The translations under genes were made by a program, and so were the position numbers. Shown here in pieces: positions 18,878 through 27,023 of a DNA stretch of 64,000 bases. Position 1 is the first letter of the stretch. Every line of letters starts with the position of its first letter. Where the stretch lies: positions 1 to 64,000 of the IMG/VR virus record IMGVR_UViG_3300009553_000019; one strand, written 5' to 3'. Source of the stretch: a virus. The notes under the pieces were generated by a model, which was given only the letters and a program-made list of their open reading frames with translations, was not told the DNA's origin and did not search any database.

Positions 18878-19223
18878 TGATGAGCCAGGGCTATTAAGAC
18901 TAGTTTCTAGAATTCTTGAAATTCACTGTAATATGACTGTAGTTACTGCATCAAACGCTATAGTAGCACTTCAGCGACTTCATGCTGAAAGTTTTGATAT
19001 CTTAGTTACTGATGAGGGTATGCCTGGTCCTTCTGGTTTGCATCTTTTGAAAGTTGCAAAAGAGAAATGGCCATTAATGCGAAGAGTCTTATTGACTGGG
19101 GCAGCAAATAGTGAGCAGATGAATTCTGGCATTGCTGATGCAGTAATTGATAAGATCTTCAACTCCAAGGTAATAGCCTCAAAGATTTGTCGTCTAGCCT
19201 CAAATGCTAGGAATATCACTTAA
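18849..19223 (+). CDS. Stand-alone response-regulator receiver (CheY-like) domain
   Basis: 124 residues from ATG 18849; a TTG at 18822 would add nine residues that fit no family feature. All receiver landmarks are present: acidic pair Asp10-Asp11 plus Glu12 in LLVDDEPG, phospho-acceptor Asp55 in ILVTDEGMPG, Thr83 in VLLTGAA and Lys102 in VIDKIF. There is no DNA-binding or enzymatic output domain. It overlaps the upstream coiled-coil gene and sits between the sheath and tube genes, so it is made with the structural genes. Phosphorylation by a host kinase would let it act as a phosphate sink or protein-binding switch. This role is inference. Confidence 0.85.
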   Translation: MTGPRCLLVDDEPGLLRLVSRILEIHCNMTVVTASNAIVALQRLHAESFDILVTDEGMPGPSGLHLLKVAKEKWPLMRRVLLTGAANSEQMNSGIADAVIDKIFNSKVIASKICRLASNARNIT

Positions 19224-19276
19224 ATGGGAATTGCAAGCTAGTCAAAAGCTAGCCCGAGAACCGAAAGAATAAGCTA

Positions 19277-19729
19277 GTGCCTACTAATCCTCCAAATACA
19301 CTGGTTAGAAGCTCTCATGCTTTGACCATCAGAGCAAACGGTATAACAGTTGGCGTTATTCAAGGCTGGTCTCCAGCTATGAATCGGGCGATTACACCGG
19401 TATATGAAATATCGGTCGCTACCAGCGGTGAACCCATTGAGAACGTACCTGGAAATGTTGGTGGGTTAACCATCTCCGTCTCCCGATTTGATCTATACAC
19501 TAAGCGTATGGAGTCAGCATTTGGTACACCAGATGTAGCAATGCTAGGAGATCACAACAACCCATTCCAGGTTCTCGAAATTTGGAGATTCCCTGATAAT
19601 ACTCAAGAGGGCTGGCTTTATCTAGGCTGTTGGTTCTCCAACATGGGTAGAAACTATTCTGCTACCGACCAACGCTTAGTAAATGTTTCAGCATCTATTT
19701 CGTATGTTCGTAAGATTCGGTCAATCTGA
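19277..19729 (+). CDS. Tail tube protein
   Basis: 150 residues with a GTG start. The size, the position after the sheath gene and the sequence pattern support a gp19-like inner tube subunit: beta strands LTIRANGITVGVIQGWSP and PVYEISVATSGEPIENVPGN, then LYLGCWFSNMGRNYSATDQ, ending in a strand with VSASISYVRKI. The tube would stack in hexameric rings around the tape measure inside the sheath. The GCTAG-containing spacer upstream (19224-19276) has three AAGCTAG repeats and could form a weak hairpin. Confidence 0.75.
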   Translation: MPTNPPNTLVRSSHALTIRANGITVGVIQGWSPAMNRAITPVYEISVATSGEPIENVPGNVGGLTISVSRFDLYTKRMESAFGTPDVAMLGDHNNPFQVLEIWRFPDNTQEGWLYLGCWFSNMGRNYSATDQRLVNVSASISYVRKIRSI

Positions 19730-19736
19730 GGTTAAG

Positions 19737-20201
19737 ATGAAAAAGTTTTTCTCGCTGTTTTTAATTTTTGCAATCATCCTTCCTGCCGCAGTACTCGAAA
19801 CTGGCTGCACAGAGGCCTTGTCTGATGCAAACATTGGTAAGGCTAGTTCTGTCTTGAGTGCTATCGAAACAGTTGTTTCTGTGGCCTCAGTGATTTTTGG
19901 TGATGCAAAACCTTTGATTCCAGCAGATCATCAAGATACTGCTCAAAATGCTTTCAATACTTTGGTCTTGAATGTTGAAAAAGCAAAAACTGCTTTGGCA
20001 GATGCTTTGAGTTTAGCCAAAGATTCAAAGACTCGTCCAGATACTAGAAAACTGGTTGATGATGCGATCAGTGCAATTAACGATCTTCAAGACTTTTTGA
20101 AGACTTTGAAAACTTCTAAGTTTGGTATTAAACCAAATGGAGAAGATGATGTCAGTAAAGTCTTTGAAACGTCAAAAGGAATCCTTGCAAGAAGTAAATA
20201 G
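19737..20201 (+). CDS. Small lipoprotein
   Basis: 154 residues from ATG 19737, with GAGG just upstream. It starts MKKFFSLFLIFAIILPAAV, a lysine-headed hydrophobic signal, followed by LETGC, a somewhat atypical lipobox that would put Cys23 at the mature N-terminus. The mature part is mostly helical and highly charged (LNVEKAKTALADALSLAKDS, DLQDFLKTLKTSK). A lipoprotein within a tail-structural operon is unusual. Known phage lipoproteins act in superinfection exclusion (blocking receptors) or as outer spanins in lysis, and either is possible. No inner-spanin partner is visible nearby. Confidence 0.7.
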   Translation: MKKFFSLFLIFAIILPAAVLETGCTEALSDANIGKASSVLSAIETVVSVASVIFGDAKPLIPADHQDTAQNAFNTLVLNVEKAKTALADALSLAKDSKTRPDTRKLVDDAISAINDLQDFLKTLKTSKFGIKPNGEDDVSKVFETSKGILARSK

Positions 20202-20242
20202 TCAGTTGGTAAACCAGTCATTAGTAGGTTTATAATTGACAA

Positions 20243-20376
20243 TGCTAAACTTATATCTCACTAGAAAAACGACTTAGTTTAGCACTGTATGGTAACATAA
20301 GTTCGAAGGATTCCTGAGCGTGTAATAACGCGATGACGGGCTCCAAGGAGGTTAAGTCTTGTTACTTAACCTCCTT
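20243..20376 (+). other. Structured intergenic RNA candidate (series of stem-loops)
   Basis: The gap between the lipoprotein and chaperone genes holds several inverted repeats. The arms TGCTAAACT (20243-20251) and AGTTTAGCA (20276-20284) pair perfectly. A nested GAGCGT/ACGC/GGCTC region lies around 20318-20343. A perfect 13-bp stem (20345-20357 with 20364-20376) has a 6-nt loop. The last stem contains AAGGAGGT, a full anti-16S sequence, buried in the helix. No T-run follows, so it is not a classical terminator. It could be a processing or attenuation element, or a small RNA. Confidence 0.45.
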
Positions 20377-20399
20377 CATCACGTTTAGTAGGAGCAAAA

Positions 20400-20930
20400 A
20401 TGTCTGATCAAAATGATATCTCAAACGCAAAACGACAATCAGCCTTAAATGTACTTGACGATCTAGCATCGGAATTGGATCAGGGGTTTCTTGAAGAAAC
20501 ATATACTGTAAAAGGAGTAGAATGGACAATTCGTCTACTGAACGACCATGAGAGAAACTGGGCTAATGGCTATCTGAGAAACGCCTCTCTTACTTCGATG
20601 GCAACCTCTTTGAGATCCCCAACATTAGCTATCGCTATTCGTAAAATTAACGGGTTAAGTGTTGAGGCATTTTTTACACAAAAATGGCAAGAACGAGAAA
20701 CTGCGTTGAGCGAGGTTGAGAAGGCAATTTTAGCTGCTACCAACCAGTTCGTAAAACAGTACTTTTTTGCTGAAACATTATTTAAGTGGTTATCTGAAAG
20801 ACCTCCACAATTTGTTCAAGAGTTATGGTCAAAATACACAGCTTTAGACGATCGTAGGGAGGCAGCAGAAAGCGCCATGGGAAAATCTTTGGGGCAGGTT
20901 GGGACATCGGAGACTCCCCAGACTACTTAA
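20400..20930 (+). CDS. Tail assembly chaperone, short form (G-like)
   Basis: 176 residues, start ATG 20400 with TAGGAG 6 nt upstream. It is acidic and helical, and lies immediately before the tape-measure genes, as lambda G-type chaperones do. Near its end the sequence ATG GGA AAA contains the slippery heptamer GGGAAAA (20879-20885). Most ribosomes would read on to TAA at 20928-20930 and give this short product. Those that slip back make the long GT-like form. Chaperones of this kind coat the tape measure and recruit tube subunits. The family is assigned by position, size and frameshift architecture rather than by sequence identity. Confidence 0.75.
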   Translation: MSDQNDISNAKRQSALNVLDDLASELDQGFLEETYTVKGVEWTIRLLNDHERNWANGYLRNASLTSMATSLRSPTLAIAIRKINGLSVEAFFTQKWQERETALSEVEKAILAATNQFVKQYFFAETLFKWLSERPPQFVQELWSKYTALDDRREAAESAMGKSLGQVGTSETPQTT

Positions 20931-21676
20931 AAGATGATCCATTTCTAAAAACATTACGTGAAGATCCAGCTCTTAGCTGGAGGTGGACTCAACTAAAGAT
21001 AAAGGCTAGAGTTTGTCATTCAAAAGGTTTACTATTAAGCGATGACAGGCTGAAGTTTATGAACAAGTCCAGGTGGATGTTTGAAACCTGGCAAATAGCC
21101 TTATCAGAGACACAAAAAGCTAATCAAACCACAAAGATTGGTGAACTAGGGTTTAAAGCTTTACAGAACTTGCTGGTAAATCTTATAGGTTTGAACATTG
21201 AACCCGTTGTTGATGATTCAAAACCACTTGATAAAGATGGTAAGCCAGCATATCGATGGCCAATAGGTGAAGAGTTTACTCCGTTGATCTTAGCAATTGC
21301 CCGCCCTGACTACGTAAAACAGGCAATGGATAAGATAACTACCCTTACTGAATCAGCAACAGCTGAATCTACTGAAAGTGACTATTCAGAAGATGATCTG
21401 CAATTCTTTGATGACTTACCAATCAATGAGAAGCAAACAGTTTGGAATAGTGCGGAATTCCAAAACCAGCTAAAGTCTCTCGTCATTATGAAAGATTCGG
21501 CTTCTGTTGACCCTTTTGCTGAAAAGATAGAACAACCTGTTGGTCCTACAGCTGAAGATAAGAAACGTTTAGCAGAAGAGCAAGCTTTTAATCGACCAAG
21601 GAGAGCACCAGCATTTAAGGTTGATGCTGATACTGAAGATTTGCTTGATTTTGGTGAACTTAAGAAAGACATTTGA
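20400..21676 (+). CDS. Tail assembly chaperone, -1 frameshift product (GT-like)
   Basis: The product joins 20400-20885 and 20885-21676, giving about 425 residues. After slippage at GGGAAAA the -1 frame is open, without an initiation codon or stop, from before the site through 21676. It continues as KIFGAGWDIGDSPDY and then into the long T-like extension (MNKSRWMFETWQIALS). An ATG at 21059 falls inside this extension and need not be a real start. The T-like part ends in an acidic low-complexity tail (DTEDLLDFGELKKDI). Its stop overlaps the ATG of the first tape-measure gene. In lambda the T domain binds the tube protein and G binds the tape measure; the same split is likely here. Confidence 0.8.
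20879..20885 (+). other. Programmed -1 ribosomal frameshift site (GGGAAAA)
   Basis: The heptamer has the X-XXY-YYZ form and is phased correctly to the zero frame (G GGA AAA). It differs from lambda's GGGAAAG only in the last base. The zero-frame stop follows 43 nt downstream, and the -1 frame stays open for 263 codons. Confidence 0.82.
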
Positions 21677-24030
21677 TGGAACTAGAAGCAGAGCTAAGTG
21701 TTGAAGGTTTAGATTCAACATCCTCTTCCTTTACTGATATGGGTAAAGCGGTGGAGGAGTTTGAGCCACTCGCTGAACGACTTGCTAAAGCATTAGGCTC
21801 TGTTTCTGCTACATTAGATTCGCTATCTAAAAAAGTAGATAGCGAGGTTAAGCTAAGTCAAGAGCAGCAAAAGAAACTTGACGAAAAACAGCAGGATCAG
21901 GAACGTAAAAAGAGTGAAGAAGATGCAAAAAATGAGCAATCAAGGCTTCAAAACAAAGTTGCTCAGTTGATTGGTGGTGGGATTAACACTGCTGCTTACG
22001 CTCAAGCTCTCGATAAGGTAAAAGAGCAAGAAGATGCAATTCAAGAAGCTGCTAAGAGAGGGTTGATAACAACTAAGGAAAAGGTTGAAGCTTTAGGTAA
22101 GCTAAAGGTTCAATACAGCAAGTTAGCCACCGAATCTGCAGTCTACAACGCACTAGGTCAAGGTGCTATTGGTAGGATAGCAGCTACAACGACTAGTAGA
22201 TTAATGTCGGTACCTGGCAAAGCTGTTGACGCGGTTGGATCACAGATTTCAGGTATTGGGACGGGGTTGATGGGTTTAGCAGGCTCATTACCCATCGCTG
22301 GTGGACTTTTTGGGTTGATGCTATATGGTGTAATGAACCAAGACAGACTCAATAGAGAAGCTGGGGAGATCCTTAACATAGGTTCAGCCATGGCTGGAAA
22401 CCTTACCTCTGCTGGTTCTGGTTGGTTATCCGGATTCCAAGAAAAGGCACAAAAGTACTACGCAATTAACAAGAGCGAGGTACAGGGCCTTCTTTCAACG
22501 TTTAAAGAAGCTGGATTCTCAATAAACGATGTACTAAAGAAGCAGTCGGGGTCATTAGGCGAGGTTGGGTCTAACATTATGACCCTGACTTTAGGTATTG
22601 ATAAACACTTTGAGCTAGCATCTGGGGCATCTGCAAGAAATGTAGTTTCGCTAGTTAACGACTTTGGCATGAAGGTAAAAGATGCTGGGGATCTTTACGA
22701 GAAATTGGCTTTTGCGGGTTCTAGATCTGGTATCGGTGTACAAAACTTTGTTAACTATGTTCAGCAAGGTTCAATGACTCTACGGCAGTATGGTGTTTCT
22801 GTAGAAAATACTGCTGTAGTTTTGACCAAGTTACAAGACGCTTATGAAGCAATGGGCATGCCCAAGGCTTTGGCTGGTACTCAAGCGGGTATAGCTTTGG
22901 GTCAAATTTCCGGAGGGATGGCCAATCTAAATTCTGGAATGCAAGGCTATATGGCTGAACGAATGGGGATGGGTCAGGGTATCGAAGCTAGGATGCATTT
23001 TAGGGAAGGGATGGAGCGGTTATCAAAGGGTGGGGCTGATAATTCATTCCTGAGTGATTTCATTCGTCAAGCTAGACAAATGGCGCTTGAATCAACTGGT
23101 GGGGATTCAGCCATGGCGAGATATTTCCTCGAGCAGCAGGGGTTTGGTTTTGAAGGAGCCAAGGGGATAATGACCATTGGTGATAAGTTAGATAAGGGTC
23201 AAACCTTAGATCAGCTATCACTAAAAGAACAACAATCCCTTAGAGATTCCTTTATGACTGAAGGTCAGAAACAGGGGGAAATCCAGAAGAATATGAATAA
23301 GATTCTTGCTGGGATGGCTGACATAGGACAAGGTCTCTTAAAGATTGTAACCAACTTTGTAGGGTGGGGAATCGTATTTTTCAAGACATTGATGGTTCGT
23401 TTTACAGGAACAGAAGAAGAGAAGCAGAAAGCTCAAGTTGAGCTCGATAAGTTCTCAAAAGGTATGCGGGAAGGCGCTAGTCAAATTTGGGGTGGCAAAG
23501 ATTCAACTGGTGGTTTTAAGGGTTTAAAATCTGGATTTGGTGGGTTGTTAGCACCAATTGCTAAACCATTGACAGATGCTATTGAATGGGATCCACATTC
23601 AGCTAATTCACCTCCTCCCATTCCAATTGATGAACATACAACTAAAAAAGAAGCCGAAACTAAAGCTGCTGAAGCTGCATACCAAAAGTCAATGGTAGGT
23701 CAAATTGATAAATACTCGGATGAGTATTACCACAAGTTAGTACATGATTCAGATTCAACTGCAATGCAAGCCCTATATGCTGCTAACGCTGGGTTAGCAA
23801 AAGTAGAAATTGGTGCATTGAAGGCTATATCCCATCCGATTGAGAAGTTCAACAATTGGCGAAGTGGCGGAAGTTGGGAATCGGATGACGAAAAAGCTGC
23901 TAAGGATAGAGGGGTGCAGGCATATGATGCATGGCAAGCAGCTCATGGCAAGAAAGTTGTCATAACTGTTGAAGCAAGTAGTAGTAATCAACAATCACGA
24001 CCATCAACTAGATCAATAATGGATCATTAA
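21676..24030 (+). CDS. Tape-measure protein, paralog 1
   Basis: 784 residues. The start is ATG 21676, overlapping the chaperone stop; a TTG three bases earlier is less likely. Residues 30-140 are charged coiled coil. A hydrophobic segment (SLPIAGGLFGLMLYGVM) lies near 215, followed by NREAGEI and the block FQEKAQKYYAINKSEVQ ... GEVGSN ... IDKHFE, which recurs in two later genes. A second hydrophobic stretch (LLKIVTNFVGWGIVFF) is near 560. Helical rods with membrane-like segments are typical of tape measures, which set tail length and enter the host envelope at injection. The position right after the G/GT chaperone supports this. Confidence 0.82.
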   Translation: MELEAELSVEGLDSTSSSFTDMGKAVEEFEPLAERLAKALGSVSATLDSLSKKVDSEVKLSQEQQKKLDEKQQDQERKKSEEDAKNEQSRLQNKVAQLIGGGINTAAYAQALDKVKEQEDAIQEAAKRGLITTKEKVEALGKLKVQYSKLATESAVYNALGQGAIGRIAATTTSRLMSVPGKAVDAVGSQISGIGTGLMGLAGSLPIAGGLFGLMLYGVMNQDRLNREAGEILNIGSAMAGNLTSAGSGWLSGFQEKAQKYYAINKSEVQGLLSTFKEAGFSINDVLKKQSGSLGEVGSNIMTLTLGIDKHFELASGASARNVVSLVNDFGMKVKDAGDLYEKLAFAGSRSGIGVQNFVNYVQQGSMTLRQYGVSVENTAVVLTKLQDAYEAMGMPKALAGTQAGIALGQISGGMANLNSGMQGYMAERMGMGQGIEARMHFREGMERLSKGGADNSFLSDFIRQARQMALESTGGDSAMARYFLEQQGFGFEGAKGIMTIGDKLDKGQTLDQLSLKEQQSLRDSFMTEGQKQGEIQKNMNKILAGMADIGQGLLKIVTNFVGWGIVFFKTLMVRFTGTEEEKQKAQVELDKFSKGMREGASQIWGGKDSTGGFKGLKSGFGGLLAPIAKPLTDAIEWDPHSANSPPPIPIDEHTTKKEAETKAAEAAYQKSMVGQIDKYSDEYYHKLVHDSDSTAMQALYAANAGLAKVEIGALKAISHPIEKFNNWRSGGSWESDDEKAAKDRGVQAYDAWQAAHGKKVVITVEASSSNQQSRPSTRSIMDH

Positions 24031-24845
24031 TGCCCGTTTCCCCATCGTTAGCACAGGCCCTAGACCTAGCAAACCGTTTTAATCGAGGTGATGGGAATGC
24101 AGGTCCTCGAATTCCCATGTTGATATACTCTGATGCTACTGCCGCCAGAGGCGAACCTCCTCTTCAGTTAAGAATCAATCCGCAGTCTGTAGCTTTTAAT
24201 CAACCAAAGCGCATATCAAAAAAGAATACGCAAGCTGGAACTGTGTATATGCATTGGTCTGACGAGAATGGAAGTAACAATGACATTCTTGAAATGCAGT
24301 TTAAGGGCAAAACTGGCAACATCAACCTGAAACACGATAAACCAAATCAACCAACTCTAGTTGGTAATGCTCTTCAAACGTTAGCAAATACACTTTCGAA
24401 TACTCCACCAAATCAAGGTCCAGCGCCTAATCAAGGAGCTGGAAAACTTTACACTTGGGCTAGGTTGTACCAAATGACACTAGCACCAACTCTGGATTTT
24501 TTGCCAGTTGGAAATACTGGTGGAACTTCCCGTCAAAACATAACTTCTTACATAGTTTATCGATCTCCCCTCCTACCACGAGCTATTAGATTTGGTGGAT
24601 TCTTTAACAACGCTTTAACATTTGCTGAAAATGCTGAACAGCCATGGTTAGTAGACTGGTCATTTAGCTTTATTGTCCAAAAGACAAATCCACCTCTCAA
24701 CCAACTTACTTCTTATCTAAACAACATCCTAACTGGTGGAGACAATGCTTTTGTAACCACCATTCAACAAGCTCAGAGAGATACAGTAGAGATGGCAGAG
24801 ACTAACAGAGCTGCTCAAGTAAATACAAATTTCAAACAGGGTTAA
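24030..24845 (+). CDS. Tail/baseplate protein inserted between tape-measure genes
   Basis: 271 residues, joined to the tape-measure gene by TAATG. The sequence is beta-rich (LRINPQSVAFNQPKRISKKN; GTVYMHWSDENGSNNDILEM; AGKLYTWARLYQMTLAP), with a mixed-charge C-terminal helix. The INPQSVAF-type opening resembles tail-tube-initiator or LysM-carrier proteins near the baseplate hub in contractile phages (gp48/54- or XkdP-like), but no LysM domain is visible. It probably caps the tube at the baseplate. The call rests on context and loose resemblance. Confidence 0.5.
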   Translation: MPVSPSLAQALDLANRFNRGDGNAGPRIPMLIYSDATAARGEPPLQLRINPQSVAFNQPKRISKKNTQAGTVYMHWSDENGSNNDILEMQFKGKTGNINLKHDKPNQPTLVGNALQTLANTLSNTPPNQGPAPNQGAGKLYTWARLYQMTLAPTLDFLPVGNTGGTSRQNITSYIVYRSPLLPRAIRFGGFFNNALTFAENAEQPWLVDWSFSFIVQKTNPPLNQLTSYLNNILTGGDNAFVTTIQQAQRDTVEMAETNRAAQVNTNFKQG

Positions 24846-24848
24846 GTC

Positions 24849-27023
24849 TTGGAAAAAGAAGTTGAATTAGACCTGGAAGGAGTTGCTTCTAGTTTTACAG
24901 ATTTAGGTAAAGCTATAGCCTCCTTGGCTAATTCAGCTGAAAATTACTCTGAAATTTTAGCTCAAAAGAAACAGAAAAAGACTCCTGAGAAAGAAAACGA
25001 TACTTTAGACCCGCTACTGCAACTTCAAAAAGATCGTCAAGTAGCTCTAAGAGAATTTTCTTCTCAGCTGCAGTTAGCAGGACTACCTCAGGCTGAAATT
25101 AGAGAGTTAGTGACCATTCAAGAAAACATACTAGCTCTTGGCGATGCTGAAAAAACAGGTTTAATAACCCGTACGGAAGAAGCTGCTGCAATAAAAAGCA
25201 TGAGAAAAGAGTTGGTAAAAGCTTCAGCTAGGGCTGAAGGAATTGACGAAAATCAACTTAACTCTGCTATGAATTCTGTTGGGGTTTCAAAAGGGTCTAG
25301 ATTGTTAGGGAAGGTTAGCAATCTTGGTGAGCAGCTAGGAGAAATGTCTGGTGGCTTTGGAAAGATTTTCGGATCTTTCACTGGGTTAAGTTCACTGGCA
25401 ACAGGAGGGTTTGCTAGTGCTGGAGTAATGGGTGGAGGGTTAGCATTGTTTGGTGCGATGCTATTTGGAGCTACTGAAACTAGCAGGTTGGGAGCACAGT
25501 ATGGACAAATCTATAATCTAGCAGTTGCTGATGGCGATTCTAGCTATAAGGCTGGTGTTGAATCTTTAGCAGCTTTTCAAGAAAAAGCACAGCATTATTA
25601 TGGTGTAGCTAAAACTGAAACTCTTGCCAACATAAAAATCTTCGTTGATGCGGGTTCCACGTTTAAGAGTATTTTTTCTGCTGAAGCTAAAAGCTGGGGT
25701 GAGGTAGGTGAAAATGCTGTTACGATGTCAATTGGTCTAGATAAGTTTTTCGAATCTGGGGATGGGTTTGCAGCTAAAACAGCAACCTCTATAACTAGAA
25801 ACTACAACCTTGATTTAGAGAAGGCAATCAAGGTTGTAGCAGGTATGGAATTTCAGGCTAAAAACCTTGGTTTTAGTGTAAGCTCCTTTGTTAGCTGGAC
25901 CCTACAAGCAACAGGTAATGTCAGGGAACTTGGCGGGAATTTAGAAGAAACTGCAAGTGCTCTAATCCAACTCAAGAAAAAATACATAGAGTTGGGGTTT
26001 ACAGGTGAGTCTGCTAACAGAATGGCAAACGAGGCTTTACAGTCATTGGTTGGTGGGTTAGCCCATATGTCTACTGGCCAACAGATAAGCATGGCTACAG
26101 AACTTGGCCTAGGCTCTGGGTTAGCAGGTAGACAGGAATTGTTAAACGGTATTGCCAGGGGTGAAGACTCAATCTTAGAGAAAGCTACAAAAGTACTTCG
26201 TGAACGAGCAATGAAGGCTGGTGGTGGTAGAGAATTTGAAGCTAGATTTGTCCTACAGGAAACTATGGGATTTTCTGGTGAAGGGGCGAGAGCTGTTTTA
26301 CTTTTAGGTGAGAAATTCGATAAGGGTTTGAAACTTACCGAGCTTAAAGCAACAGATAAAGCCTTACTAAGAAAAGCGTTTATAGACGAAGGAACGAAAA
26401 CCTCTGCTATTGAGAAGAATAACAGAGAGATGATGGATGGCATAGCTGAGTTAGGTAAGGGCTTACTAACCATTATTGGTAGTTTTTTAGGTGTAGCTAT
26501 TGTTGGTTTTAAAGCCACTCCTGACCTGATTTATGGAAGCGCTGCTGAAAAGTCCGCAGCAGTGGCAATGTTAGATAAAGAATTACGATATATGGATGCT
26601 GGGTTAAATCTAGCAGAAGCAGGTAGTAAAAAGGCCTTATCAGGTGTTTGGCATCAGATTGAGCCACTTTTAAGACCTGTAAAAGAGGCTCTTAGTTTTA
26701 ACGCTATAGGTGTAAAGTCACCTGAACCTGTTGAAAAACCTTCTCCTATATCCTCAGCTAAACCAACGAAATCCCTACCTTCGTCTTGGGATGTTGCTAA
26801 ATCACCTTCTCCTTCATCATTCTATCAGACAGATAACCAAAGCAAAGCTCCAACCACAAAACAACTAAAAAATGGTTACAAACCAACAACACAGGCTATT
26901 AAGGATTTGGGTAAGACCAAAGTCGAACAGACTGAAGATGCTATAAAGAATGCAGAATGGCAGTGGTTACCTGGATCTTCAGACCCTGACAAACAAGTCA
27001 AAGTTCAAATGACCATTCAATGA
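24849..27023 (+). CDS. Tape-measure protein, paralog 2
   Basis: 724 residues. The TTG start is supported by the matching N-terminus (VELDLEGVASSFTDLGKAI, compare SVEGLDSTSSSFTDMGKAV in paralog 1). It shares the hydrophobic segment (GGGLALFGAMLFG), FQEKAQHYYGVAKTET, SWGEVGENAVTMSIGLDKFFE and the FDKGLKLTELKATDKALLRK region. Each landmark has a counterpart in order in the other two paralogs. The last 100 residues are Pro/Ser/Lys-rich linker-like sequence. There is no lytic domain. The three copies are old enough that only these blocks align by eye. Confidence 0.8.
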   Translation: MEKEVELDLEGVASSFTDLGKAIASLANSAENYSEILAQKKQKKTPEKENDTLDPLLQLQKDRQVALREFSSQLQLAGLPQAEIRELVTIQENILALGDAEKTGLITRTEEAAAIKSMRKELVKASARAEGIDENQLNSAMNSVGVSKGSRLLGKVSNLGEQLGEMSGGFGKIFGSFTGLSSLATGGFASAGVMGGGLALFGAMLFGATETSRLGAQYGQIYNLAVADGDSSYKAGVESLAAFQEKAQHYYGVAKTETLANIKIFVDAGSTFKSIFSAEAKSWGEVGENAVTMSIGLDKFFESGDGFAAKTATSITRNYNLDLEKAIKVVAGMEFQAKNLGFSVSSFVSWTLQATGNVRELGGNLEETASALIQLKKKYIELGFTGESANRMANEALQSLVGGLAHMSTGQQISMATELGLGSGLAGRQELLNGIARGEDSILEKATKVLRERAMKAGGGREFEARFVLQETMGFSGEGARAVLLLGEKFDKGLKLTELKATDKALLRKAFIDEGTKTSAIEKNNREMMDGIAELGKGLLTIIGSFLGVAIVGFKATPDLIYGSAAEKSAAVAMLDKELRYMDAGLNLAEAGSKKALSGVWHQIEPLLRPVKEALSFNAIGVKSPEPVEKPSPISSAKPTKSLPSSWDVAKSPSPSSFYQTDNQSKAPTTKQLKNGYKPTTQAIKDLGKTKVEQTEDAIKNAEWQWLPGSSDPDKQVKVQMTIQ

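Noticed and set aside
20345-20376. Rho-independent terminator
   Set aside because: The stem is strong but not followed by a T-run.
20879-21059. A broken (frameshifted) chaperone pseudogene
   Set aside because: The shift coincides with a canonical GGGAAAA heptamer in the right phase at the position where lambda-like phages have a programmed one.
21059-21676. A separate gene starting at ATG 21059
   Set aside because: The same frame is open upstream to the slippery site and lacks a ribosome-binding site at 21059; a -1 frameshift product explains it better.
25853-26518. 221-codon open frame on the minus strand inside tape-measure paralog 2
   Set aside because: It lies wholly antisense to a well-supported gene, shows no motif, and no minus-strand promoter or neighbour exists.
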